From: Acidobacteriota bacterium
GTDB taxonomy: Bacteria; Acidobacteriota; Polarisedimenticolia; J045
Reading direction: 5' to 3'
NCBI GenBank assembly: GCA_027064265.1
Contig: JAMOQA010000083.1
Coordinates: 1-20,147 of the forward strand
Length of the DNA: 20,147 nucleotides
The number at the start of each line of letters is the position of its first letter. Position 1 is the first letter of the stretch. Under the pieces are notes generated by a model. That model searched no databases, was not told the origin of the DNA, and saw only the letters and a program-made list of their open reading frames with translations. This document shows, one piece after another, positions 1 through 6,642 of the stretch. The position numbers were made by a program, and so were the translations under genes.

Positions 1-728
1 AGGGATCCCACGTACCGCAGCGACCGGCCGGGCTCGTCGAGGAACGCGTCGACGGCGGCACGGGTCTTCTCGTTCCACCGGTCGCGGTTGCCGACGTTGA
101 CCGAGACCGTCTTGCCGTGCTGCGGGACCAGGATGTCCGGGTGCGAGAGGAGGAACTCGCCCAGGGTCGGGTCGAGGGTGAACCCGTGCACCCCCCGCCC
201 CGTCGTGTAGACGAAGATCGTGCTCGAGCCGTAGACCGCGTACCCCGCCGCGACCAGCTCGCCCGGCGACTGGAGCAGGTCCTCGGGGCCCCCCAGTCCC
301 TCCCGGGCGCTCTTCCTCCGGTAGACGCCGAAGATCGTGCCCACCGAGACGGCGACGCCGATGTTCGACGATCCGTCCAGGGGGTCGAAGACGACGGCGT
401 AGTCGCCGGGCTCGGGGGAGGACGGGAGGCGGATCGGGACCGCCAGTTCCTCGGAGGCGAGGGCGCAGACCGAGCCGGTCCGGGTCAGGGTCCGGACCAT
501 CGTGTCGTCGGCGAAGTCGTCCAGCCGGGCGACCTCCTCCCCCTGGACGTTCCGCCGGCCGGCGAGACCGAGGAGCTCGCCGAGCCCGGCCTGGTTGACC
601 TCCCGGGAGATGATCTTCGTCGCCAGGGCGATCCCCTCCATCAGGGAGGTGAAGGCCCCGGTGGCCCGCGGGAAGTCCCGCTGGGCACGGGTGATGTGCT
701 CGATCAGGGTCATCGGTCGGGCAGCCAT
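1..728 (-). CDS. fbp: Fructose-1,6-bisphosphatase class I, partial (3' end outside window)
   Basis: Hydrolyses fructose 1,6-bisphosphate to fructose 6-phosphate in gluconeogenesis (cytoplasm, Mg-dependent). Only the first 242 codons are in the window; the family is usually about 330 residues, so roughly the last quarter is missing. Family marks that can be read are DPLDGSSNI (metal and phosphate binding), the N-terminal LIEHITRAQ and a FTSLMEGIALATKIISREVN-like stretch, the EELAVP segment, and VYGSSTIFVYTTGRGVHGFTLDP near the middle. The ATG at 728 is preferred over the in-frame ATG at 713 because GGGAGGAG lies 8 bases upstream of 728. The gene is divergent from lysS. Identity is near certain from the motifs; nothing looks broken in the part present. 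Confidence 0.95.
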   Translation of the reverse strand, partial: MAARPMTLIEHITRAQRDFPRATGAFTSLMEGIALATKIISREVNQAGLGELLGLAGRRNVQGEEVARLDDFADDTMVRTLTRTGSVCALASEELAVPIRLPSSPEPGDYAVVFDPLDGSSNIGVAVSVGTIFGVYRRKSAREGLGGPEDLLQSPGELVAAGYAVYGSSTIFVYTTGRGVHGFTLDPTLGEFLLSHPDILVPQHGKTVSVNVGNRDRWNEKTRAAVDAFLDEPGRSLRYVGS

Positions 729-782
729 CGCGCTCTCCTCCCGGGGACCCGGCGGAGCGGTGCGCCCCGGGACCCCGGCGGG

Positions 783-792
783 TATTCTTGCA
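783..792. promoter_or_regulatory. Overlapping divergent -10 boxes, fbp / lysS
   Basis: In the 107-base gap between fbp and lysS the only AT-rich island is GTATTCTTGCA. On the plus strand TATTCT (783-788) can serve as a -10 box for lysS, putting the transcript start near 795. On the minus strand the same bases give TGC-AAGAAT (792 to 784), an extended -10 shape for fbp, with a leader of about 50 bases. No clear -35 box is seen for either. This is an inference from base composition and motif shape. Confidence 0.4.
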
Positions 793-835
793 CGCGCCCG
801 CCCCGCGGCACGTCGGGGGGGCCATGGGAGACCGC

Positions 836-2383
836 ATGACCGACGACCGCACCGCTCCCCGGCACTGGGCCGACCGGGCCGCGGACCGGATCCTCGCCCG
901 CGGCGACCACCACGTGGTCGCCACCGGGATCAGCCCCTCCGGTCCCTTCCACGTCGGCCACCTGCGGGAGATCCTGACCGGCGACGCCATCGCCCGTGCG
1001 CTCCGGGACCGGGGCGCCGAGGCGCGTCTCGTCTTCATCGTCGACAACCTGGACCCGCTGCGGAAGGTGTACCCGTTCCTCGACCCGTCGGTGTACGAGC
1101 CCCTGGTCGGGCGCTCCCTTTGCGAGCTGCCGGCGCCGGGGGGCGAGGACGGGACGTACGACCGGTACTTCCTCGACCCGTTCCTCCGGGCCCTCGAGCG
1201 GCTCCGGGTCGACGTCGAGGTGCTCCCCGCCTCGGAACTCTACGGGTCCGGGCGGATGGACGACGTGGTCTTCACCGCCCTCGAGCAGCGCGACCGGATC
1301 GCGGAGATCCTCGCCGAGGTGACCGGCAAGGAGGTCTCCCGCGACTGGTCCCCCTGGAACCCCCGCTGCCCCGCCTGCCGGCGCCTCGACCGGGGCCGGG
1401 TGCTCGGCTTCGACCGGGAGGCCGGCACGATCCGCTCCCGCTGCGAGGCCTGCGGCACCGAGGCCGAACAGGCGCCCCGCGAAGGGGGCAAGCTGACCTG
1501 GCGCGTCGACTGGCCGGCCCGCTGGAAGGCGGTCGGCGTCACGGTCGAGCCGTTCGGCAAGGACCACGCCTCCCGGGGCGGCAGCTGGGATACCGGCCGG
1601 CGGATCTCCCGCGAGGTGTTCGGCTGGCCCCCCCCGGAGGCCGAGATCTACGAGTGGATCGCCCTCTCGGGGGGCGGCGACATGTCGTCCTCGAAGGGGA
1701 ACGTCCTGTCGGTCGCCGAGCTGATCGAGATGGTTCCCCCGGAGGTGCTCCGCTACTTCGTGCTCAAGGCCCGCCCCTCCCGGCGGATCGTCTTCGACCC
1801 GGGCCTGCCCCTGCTGCGCCTGGTCGACGAGGTGGACGACGCCTCGGCCCGGGGCCGGGACGACCGGGCCCTCGAGCTGTCCCGGGCCGCCGGCTTCCGC
1901 CCGGTCGGGGTGCCGTTCCACCACCTGGTGCTGGTCGCCCAGCTCGCCGGGTTCGACCCGGACCGGGTGATGGAACTGCTCGCCCGGGGCGGCTACCGGG
2001 ACCTGGACCGGGAGGCGGTGGCCGAGCGGCTCGAGATGGCCCGCCGCTGGCTCGAGCGGTTCGCCCCGGACGACGCCAGGGTCGAGGTGCCGGAGACGCT
2101 CCCCGGGAAGGCCCGCGAGCTCTCCCCGGAGCAGAAGGCGTTCCTCGGCAGGCTCGCCGAGCGGCTGCCGGCCCTCGCGACCGCCGAGGAGATCGGTGCG
2201 GCGATCCGGGAGCTGGCGAACGCGGAGGGCGGCCCCGGCACGAAGGCGGCCTTCCAGGCGATCTACGCGGCGCTCCTCGGGCGAGACCGGGGGCCCCGGG
2301 CGGCGGAGTTCATCGCCACCCTCGGCCCGGAGCGGGCGGCCGCCCGGTTCCGCGAGGCCGCGGAGGCCGGCGTCGACGGGTAG
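836..2383 (+). CDS. lysS: Lysyl-tRNA synthetase, class I
   Basis: Charges tRNA-Lys with lysine in the cytoplasm. This is the class I (Rossmann) form mainly known from archaea and scattered bacteria, not the usual bacterial class II enzyme. From the chosen start (515 residues) the HIGH-type motif is HVGH at 39-42 within GISPSGPFHVGH, and the KMSKS-type motif is MSSSKGN at 283-289. Two CxxC pairs (C178/C181, C203/C206) form a likely zinc knuckle. The C-terminal half is helical, as expected for the anticodon-binding part. ATG 836 has GGGAG six bases upstream. ATG 824 is possible, but a TTG at 788 would lie upstream of the likely transcript start. The product is confident; the exact start is less so. 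Confidence 0.94.
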   Translation: MTDDRTAPRHWADRAADRILARGDHHVVATGISPSGPFHVGHLREILTGDAIARALRDRGAEARLVFIVDNLDPLRKVYPFLDPSVYEPLVGRSLCELPAPGGEDGTYDRYFLDPFLRALERLRVDVEVLPASELYGSGRMDDVVFTALEQRDRIAEILAEVTGKEVSRDWSPWNPRCPACRRLDRGRVLGFDREAGTIRSRCEACGTEAEQAPREGGKLTWRVDWPARWKAVGVTVEPFGKDHASRGGSWDTGRRISREVFGWPPPEAEIYEWIALSGGGDMSSSKGNVLSVAELIEMVPPEVLRYFVLKARPSRRIVFDPGLPLLRLVDEVDDASARGRDDRALELSRAAGFRPVGVPFHHLVLVAQLAGFDPDRVMELLARGGYRDLDREAVAERLEMARRWLERFAPDDARVEVPETLPGKARELSPEQKAFLGRLAERLPALATAEEIGAAIRELANAEGGPGTKAAFQAIYAALLGRDRGPRAAEFIATLGPERAAARFREAAEAGVDG

Positions 2384-2388
2384 CCGGC

Positions 2389-2478
2389 CGCGCTTCGCGC
2401 GACACCGGGCGCCCTGCCGGGCGCCCCTACGGGTCACGCGCCCTGCGGGTTTCCGTAGGGGCGGCCGGAAGGCCGCCC
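2389..2478. repeat. String of hairpins between lysS and uvrB (related to the 4.5-4.8 kb repeat)
   Basis: This gap holds three strong perfect stems. CGCGC/TTC/GCGCG lies at 2389-2401, GGGCGCCC/TGCC/GGGCGCCC at 2407-2426, and an 8-bp stem with a GGAA (GNRA-type) loop at 2459-2478. An 11-bp perfect inverted repeat, CGCCCCTACGG (2422-2432) and CCGTAGGGGCG (2453-2463), overlaps the latter two and allows alternative folding. The linker GCGACACC before the second stem and CCCCTACG after it match the layout of the tandem repeat after uvrB. No T-tract follows, so it is not a standard terminator. The last stem ends 13 bases before the uvrB start codon. Confidence 0.75.
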
Positions 2479-2491
2479 GCCGAGAACGGAG

Positions 2492-4498
2492 ATGAGCGAC
2501 ACCCCCTTCCACCTGGTCTCCGACTTCGAGCCGACCGGCGACCAGCCCCGGGCGATCGAGGACCTCTCCCGGGGCCTCGCCGAGGGGCGCCGCGACCAGG
2601 TGCTGCTCGGCGTCACCGGGTCCGGGAAGACGTTCACGATCGCCCACGTCATCGCCCGGGCCGGGGTCCCGACCCTGGTGATCGCCCACAACAAGACCCT
2701 CGCCGCCCAGCTCTACCAGGAGTTCCGCCGCTTCTTCCCGGAGAACGCGGTCGAGTACTTCGTCTCGTACTACGACTACTACCAGCCCGAGGCGTACATC
2801 CCCCAGTCCGACACCTACATCGAGAAGGAAGCGACGATCAACGAGGAGATCGAGCGGATGCGCCAGTCGGCCACCCGTTCTCTCCTCACCCGCCGGGACG
2901 TGATCATCGTCGCCTCGGTCTCGTGCATCTACGGCCTCGGGTCGCCGGAGGACTACGGGCGGATGACCGTGAAGGTCGTCCGCGGGCGGGAGGAACCGCC
3001 GCGGGGCGCCCTCCTGCGGCGCCTCGTCGAGATCCACTACGAGCGGACCGCGGGGGAGCTGCGCCCGGGGGCGTTCCGGGTCCGGGGCGACACGGTGGAC
3101 GTCTGGCCGGCGTACGGGGACCGGGCCCTGCGGATCGAGTATTTCGGCGACGAAGTCGACCGGGTGCGGGAGATCGACCCGCTGCGGGCGACCACCCTCG
3201 CGGACCTGGACGAGGTGACGATCTTCCCCAACTCCCACTACGTGACGCCCCGCACCACCCTCGAGCGGGCGATCCGCTCGATCCGGGAGGAACTCGACCG
3301 GCGGCTGGCGGAGCTCCACGAGATGGGGAAGGTCCTCGAGGCCCAGCGGCTCGCCCAGCGGACCCTGTTCGATCTCGAGATGATGCAGGAGGTCGGCTAC
3401 TGCCACGGCATCGAGAACTACTCCCGTCACCTGACCGGGCGGAAACCCGGCGAACCGCCGCCGACCCTGATGGACTACCTGCCGGAGGACGCCCTGGTCG
3501 TCGTCGACGAGTCCCACCAGACGATCCCCCAGCTCAAGGCGATGTACCGGGGAGACCGCTCGCGGAAGGAAACCCTGGTGGAGTGGGGGTTCCGCCTGCC
3601 GTCCGCCCTCGACAACCGGCCGCTGAAGTTCGAGGAGTTCGAGGCGATCCGGCCCCGGACGATCTTCGTCTCGGCGACACCGGGCCCGTACGAACTCGGG
3701 CTGACGGGGGGCGAGTTCGTCGAGCAGGTGATCCGCCCGACCGGCCTGGTCGACCCCGAGGTGATCGTCCGGCCGGTCGAGGGCCAGGTCGACGACCTGC
3801 TGCGTGAGGTCCGGGAGAGGGTGGCCCGGGGGGAGCGCGTGCTGGTCACCACCCTGACCAAGCGGATGGCCGAGGAACTGACCGACTACTACCGGGAGGT
3901 CGGAGTCCGGGTCGAGTACCTGCACTCCGACGTCCATACCCTGGAGCGGGTCCGGATCCTGCGGGACCTGCGGGCCGGGAAGTTCGACGTCCTGGTGGGC
4001 GTCAACCTCCTGCGGGAAGGGCTCGACCTGCCGGAGGTGTCCCTCGTCGCGATCCTCGACGCCGACAAGGAAGGCTACCTGCGCTCCGAGACCGCCCTGG
4101 TCCAGACCATCGGCCGCGCGGCCCGCAACGTGCGCGGGACGGCGATCCTGTACGCCGACCGGGAGACCGAGGCGATCCGCCGGGCCCTCGCCGAGACGAA
4201 CCGCCGCCGCGCGAAGCAGCTCGCCTGGAACGAGGCCCACGGGATCACCCCGGAGACGATCGTCAAGGCGATCGACGACGTCCTCGGGTCGGCCTGGGAG
4301 AGGGACTACGTCACGCTGCCGGGGACGACCCCCGACGAGGAGGAAGGTCCGCGCACCCTCGAGGAGATCGCCGCGGAGATCGAGCGCCTCGAGAAGGAGA
4401 TGTTCGAGGCGGCCGCCGCCCTCGAGTTCGAGCGCGCGGCCGAGCTCCGGGACCGGATCGCGGTGCTGCGGGAAGGGGAGAAGACCGCGCCGGCGTGA
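2492..4498 (+). CDS. uvrB: UvrABC system protein B (excinuclease subunit)
   Basis: Damage-verifying helicase-like subunit of nucleotide excision repair; it receives DNA from UvrA and recruits UvrC. The 668 residues match the usual family length. In order: Walker A GVTGSGKT at 40-47, the tyrosine-rich beta-hairpin region around 86-112 (YFVSYYDYYQPEAYIPQ) that clamps damaged DNA, helicase motif II DESH at 339-342, the helicase C half with LVTTLTKRMAEELTDY and QTIGRAARN, and a C-terminal UVR coiled coil at about 628-662 (EFERAAELRDRIAVLRE) for UvrC contact. The start MSDTPFHLVSDFEPTGDQP is typical of the family. The Shine-Dalgarno is poor: GGAG touches the ATG, with a weak GAG seven bases away. 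The gap before the gene is full of hairpins. No SOS box was recognised upstream. Confidence 0.98.
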   Translation: MSDTPFHLVSDFEPTGDQPRAIEDLSRGLAEGRRDQVLLGVTGSGKTFTIAHVIARAGVPTLVIAHNKTLAAQLYQEFRRFFPENAVEYFVSYYDYYQPEAYIPQSDTYIEKEATINEEIERMRQSATRSLLTRRDVIIVASVSCIYGLGSPEDYGRMTVKVVRGREEPPRGALLRRLVEIHYERTAGELRPGAFRVRGDTVDVWPAYGDRALRIEYFGDEVDRVREIDPLRATTLADLDEVTIFPNSHYVTPRTTLERAIRSIREELDRRLAELHEMGKVLEAQRLAQRTLFDLEMMQEVGYCHGIENYSRHLTGRKPGEPPPTLMDYLPEDALVVVDESHQTIPQLKAMYRGDRSRKETLVEWGFRLPSALDNRPLKFEEFEAIRPRTIFVSATPGPYELGLTGGEFVEQVIRPTGLVDPEVIVRPVEGQVDDLLREVRERVARGERVLVTTLTKRMAEELTDYYREVGVRVEYLHSDVHTLERVRILRDLRAGKFDVLVGVNLLREGLDLPEVSLVAILDADKEGYLRSETALVQTIGRAARNVRGTAILYADRETEAIRRALAETNRRRAKQLAWNEAHGITPETIVKAIDDVLGSAWERDYVTLPGTTPDEEEGPRTLEEIAAEIERLEKEMFEAAAALEFERAAELRDRIAVLREGEKTAPA

Positions 4499-4827
4499 TT
4501 CCCGGCGCGGAGCGCGGCCAACCACGGCGCCGCTCCGCGGCGCACGGGCGCAGCACGCTGCGCCCCTACCCCTCCTCGTTCCGCTCCACCCGCACGGGTC
4601 GAGCGTGCGAGGGCCCACGGTGCGAAGCACCGCCGTCACGGTCGTCCTGCGGGCGACACGGGCGCAGCACGCTGCGCCCCTACCCCTCCTCGTTCCGCTC
4701 CACCCGCACGGGCCGAGCGTGCGAGGGCCCACGGTGCGAAGCACCGCCGTCACGGTCGTCCTGCGGGCGACACGGGCACAGCACGCTGCGCCCCAACCCC
4801 TTCCCTCTTCCCTTTCCCGCGGGAGGG
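4499..4827. other. Gene-free gap between convergent uvrB and methyltransferase genes
   Basis: These 329 bases contain no credible gene. They begin with a 9-bp perfect stem with a 16-base loop, CGCGGAGCG (4506-4514) with CGCTCCGCG (4531-4539). Next comes the 114-bp direct repeat described separately, then a pyrimidine-rich stretch, about 4796-4819, that reads as purine-rich on the minus strand. No hairpin here is followed by a proper T-run on either strand, so the transcription end signals for uvrB and for the methyltransferase gene are not obvious. Confidence 0.7.
4543..4800. repeat. 114-bp direct tandem repeat made of four hairpins per unit
   Basis: Unit 1 is 4543-4656, unit 2 is 4657-4770 and a 30-base start of a third copy is 4771-4800. 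Units 1 and 2 differ at one base (T4599 versus C4713); the stub differs at two of 30. Each unit carries four hairpins. In unit 1 these are GGGCGCAGC/AC/GCTGCGCCC (4546-4565), CGCACG/GGTCGAG/CGTGCG (4591-4609), CGGTGC/GAA/GCACCG (4618-4632) and GTCGTCC/TGC/GGGCGAC (4641-4657, one G-T pair). The near-identity implies a recent duplication or active homogenisation. The period is a multiple of three, which is why open frames run through it, but nothing in it looks coding. Confidence 0.9.
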
Positions 4828-5502
4828 TCAGGCGATGCGGGTGGCGCCGGCGACGGCGGTCTCGCCCACCCCGGCTCCCTCCACCGTCGTCTTGCGGAAG
4901 ACGAGGAGCCGCCAGAGCTTGAGCATGTTGACCCTCCGGTTCTCCTCGAGCTCGAGCCCCGGGATGCCGAGGATCGCCTCCACCGGCAGGTCCAGGCGAA
5001 AGCCGACGAAGTGGGTGAGCGGCGTCAGGCGCTTCTCGAGGAACGCGCCCAGGCGGTTCCGCGACCCGAAGTGGTTGACGATGACGACCTTGCCGCCGGG
5101 CCGGCAGACCCGGGCCATCTCCTCGACCACCCGGCGCGGGTACGGGACGACCGAGACCACGTACGGCGCGTAGACACCGTCGAACGTGTCGTCGGGGAAC
5201 GCGAGGCGGGCGGCGTCCATCCGGACGAGGCCGACCCGCTTGCCGCCGTTCTCCCGGTCGGCCCGCTCCCGGGCCTCCCGGAGCATCGGCTGGGAGATGT
5301 CGATCCCGACGATCTCGGTCCCGGCGGGATAGAGGGGCAGCGTGAGGCCGGTGCCGACCCCGACCTCGAGGACCCGGCTCCCCGGGGCCAGTTCGAGTGC
5401 GCGGATCGCCTCGGCGCGGCCCTCGCGGAACACGTGGTCGAACAGGTGGTCGTACACCCCCGCGAACCGGTCGTAGAACCTGCCGATCGCCGTCACGTTC
5501 AT
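4828..5502 (-). CDS. pmtA: PmtA-like phosphatidylethanolamine N-methyltransferase (SAM-dependent)
   Basis: A 224-residue class I methyltransferase. The SAM-binding motif I is VLEVGVGTG at 44-52, followed by an acidic strand end (GIDISQPML) and PDDTFDGVYAPYVVSVVP. The opening YDRFAGVYDHLFDHVF and the stretch RVCRPGGKVVIVNHF with YVVSVVPYP are the pattern I associate with Rhodobacter-type PmtA, which methylates phosphatidylethanolamine toward phosphatidylcholine at the inner membrane face. A related small-molecule methyltransferase is the alternative. ATG 5502 overlaps the channel gene's TGA (ATGA), with CGGAG six bases upstream, so the two are probably one transcript and translationally coupled. 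It is the last gene of that pair and converges on uvrB. Confidence 0.8.
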   Translation of the reverse strand: MNVTAIGRFYDRFAGVYDHLFDHVFREGRAEAIRALELAPGSRVLEVGVGTGLTLPLYPAGTEIVGIDISQPMLREARERADRENGGKRVGLVRMDAARLAFPDDTFDGVYAPYVVSVVPYPRRVVEEMARVCRPGGKVVIVNHFGSRNRLGAFLEKRLTPLTHFVGFRLDLPVEAILGIPGLELEENRRVNMLKLWRLLVFRKTTVEGAGVGETAVAGATRIA

Positions 5503-6539
5503 GCGTCGCTCCGTCCGGCGCCGCCCTCCTCGGCACCGCCCGCCAGCACGAGCAGGCGGTCGAGGGAAGCGGGCCGCCCGATCACGATCAGGACCGACCC
5601 CGGCTGGATGACCTCCTCGGGCCGGGGGTTGAACACCTTCTCCCCGTCGGGCCGGAAGATGGCGGTGACGATGATATCAAGATCCCGGCGGATCGGGCTC
5701 TCGCGGAGGGAGATTCCCGCGAGGGGCGATCCCTCCGCCACCGTCACCTCCTCGAGGACGACCTCGAGGCCGGCCCCCCGGGCCACCTCCTCGAGGAAGT
5801 CGACGACCCGGGGCCGGAGCAGGACCCGGGCCATGACGAGGCCGCTCCGCTCGTAGGGATTGATCACCCGGTTCGCCCCCGCCATCTCCAGCTTGGCCGC
5901 GCTCCGGTCCTCGGAGCAGCGGGCGACGATGAACAGGTCCGGGCGCAGGGAACGGGCCGCGAGCACGGTGTAGATGTTCTCCGCGTCCGAGCCGAGCACC
6001 GTGATCAGGCCCCTGGCGCGCTCGATCCCCGCCTGCCGGAGGACGTCGTCGTTGGTCGCGTCCCCGACGATCAGCGGTTCCTCCTCGGCCTCGGCGGTCG
6101 CCTCGAGGGCGACCACCACGTACTGCGCGCCCTGGCTGCGCAGCTCGTGGCAGATCGCCCGGCCGACCCGGCCGTACCCGCAGATGATGTAGTGGTCGCG
6201 CATCCGCCTCGCCCTCCTGAGGACCCGGCGCCGCTTGAGCAGCCGCCCCTCCACCAGCACCTCGGCCAGGGAGCCGCTGACGTAGACGGCGATCCCGATG
6301 CCCCACAGGATGACCCCGATCGCCACCACTCGCCCGGCGGGGCCCAGGGGGTGCACCTCCCCGTACCCGACGGTCGTGACCGAGATCACGGTCATGTAGA
6401 AGGCGTCGAGCCAGGTCCAGCCCTCCCCCCCGACCAGGCGGAAGAGGACCGTCCCCCCCGCCAGGAGGGTGACCAGCAGGCCGGACGCCACCCCGAGGGG
6501 GCGGCGCATCGTCTGGGGAAGCAGGGGGTCGTTTCGCAC
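5499..6539 (-). CDS. Potassium channel with RCK (TrkA-N/TrkA-C) domain
   Basis: A two-helix K+ channel subunit of 346 residues from GTG 6539. TM1 is about 17-37, the pore loop holds the K+ filter TVGYG at 56-60 and TM2 is about 68-90. A basic linker (RLLKRRRVLRRARR) leads to a cytoplasmic RCK/TrkA-N Rossmann domain, with GYGRVG at 121-126, and a C-terminal TrkA-C domain ending near VLIVIGRPASLDRLLVLAG. This is the MthK-like or bacterial Kch/YugO layout; it likely assembles as a tetramer gated by a nucleotide or ion bound to RCK. An upstream ATG (6644) would run into the mrp leader and is rejected. ATG 6509 is possible but has no Shine-Dalgarno, while GTG 6539 has AGGA eight bases upstream and a -10-like box just upstream. 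Confidence 0.92.
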   Translation of the reverse strand: MRNDPLLPQTMRRPLGVASGLLVTLLAGGTVLFRLVGGEGWTWLDAFYMTVISVTTVGYGEVHPLGPAGRVVAIGVILWGIGIAVYVSGSLAEVLVEGRLLKRRRVLRRARRMRDHYIICGYGRVGRAICHELRSQGAQYVVVALEATAEAEEEPLIVGDATNDDVLRQAGIERARGLITVLGSDAENIYTVLAARSLRPDLFIVARCSEDRSAAKLEMAGANRVINPYERSGLVMARVLLRPRVVDFLEEVARGAGLEVVLEEVTVAEGSPLAGISLRESPIRRDLDIIVTAIFRPDGEKVFNPRPEEVIQPGSVLIVIGRPASLDRLLVLAGGAEEGGAGRSDA

Positions 6540-6546
6540 CGCCCGG

Positions 6547-6555
6547 ATCCTAGCA
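6547..6555 (-). promoter_or_regulatory. Extended -10-like box before the K+ channel gene
   Basis: Read on the minus strand, TGC-TAGGAT (6555 to 6547) has the TGn extension and a TAnnAT-like hexamer in an otherwise GC-only gap. A transcript start about seven bases downstream would fall almost on GTG 6539, giving a leaderless or near-leaderless mRNA. The same bases also supply AGGA as a possible Shine-Dalgarno, so the two readings compete. Confidence 0.35.
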
Positions 6556-6592
6556 CGGGGCCCCGGGCCGGGCGCGGGGGTCCCGCTTGGGC

Positions 6593-6598
6593 TACGAT
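6593..6598 (+). promoter_or_regulatory. Candidate -10 box of mrp
   Basis: TACGAT (6593-6598) is the only AT-containing hexamer resembling a sigma-70 -10 box between the divergent channel and mrp genes. It would start a transcript near 6605 with a 38-base leader containing GGAGG. No -35 match is seen. Confidence 0.35.
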
Positions 6599-6642
6599 TC
6601 GGGGTCCCGGCCGGCCACCGCCGGCCCCCGGAGGACAACGCC

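Noticed and set aside
788..835. TTG start at 788 for lysS, adding 16 residues
   Set aside because: TTG overlaps the likely -10 box and lies upstream of the probable transcript start; the added residues do not look like LysRS, and ATG 836 has a Shine-Dalgarno.
502..3807. An 1101-codon plus-strand frame overlapping lysS and uvrB
   Set aside because: It is a shifted frame of both genes, dominated by Arg, Gly and Pro with no recognisable motif.
4543..4800. The tandem repeat as a CRISPR array or as a coding 38-residue repeat
   Set aside because: There are only two contiguous units with no variable spacers and no cas genes. The open frame exists only because 114 is divisible by three, and its translation is low-complexity with no start or ribosome site.
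710..5536. A 1608-codon open frame on the minus strand across lysS and uvrB
   Set aside because: It lies antisense to two unmistakable genes, has low-complexity Arg/Pro/Gly/Asp composition and no domain. GC-rich codon bias on the coding strand removes stops from this frame.
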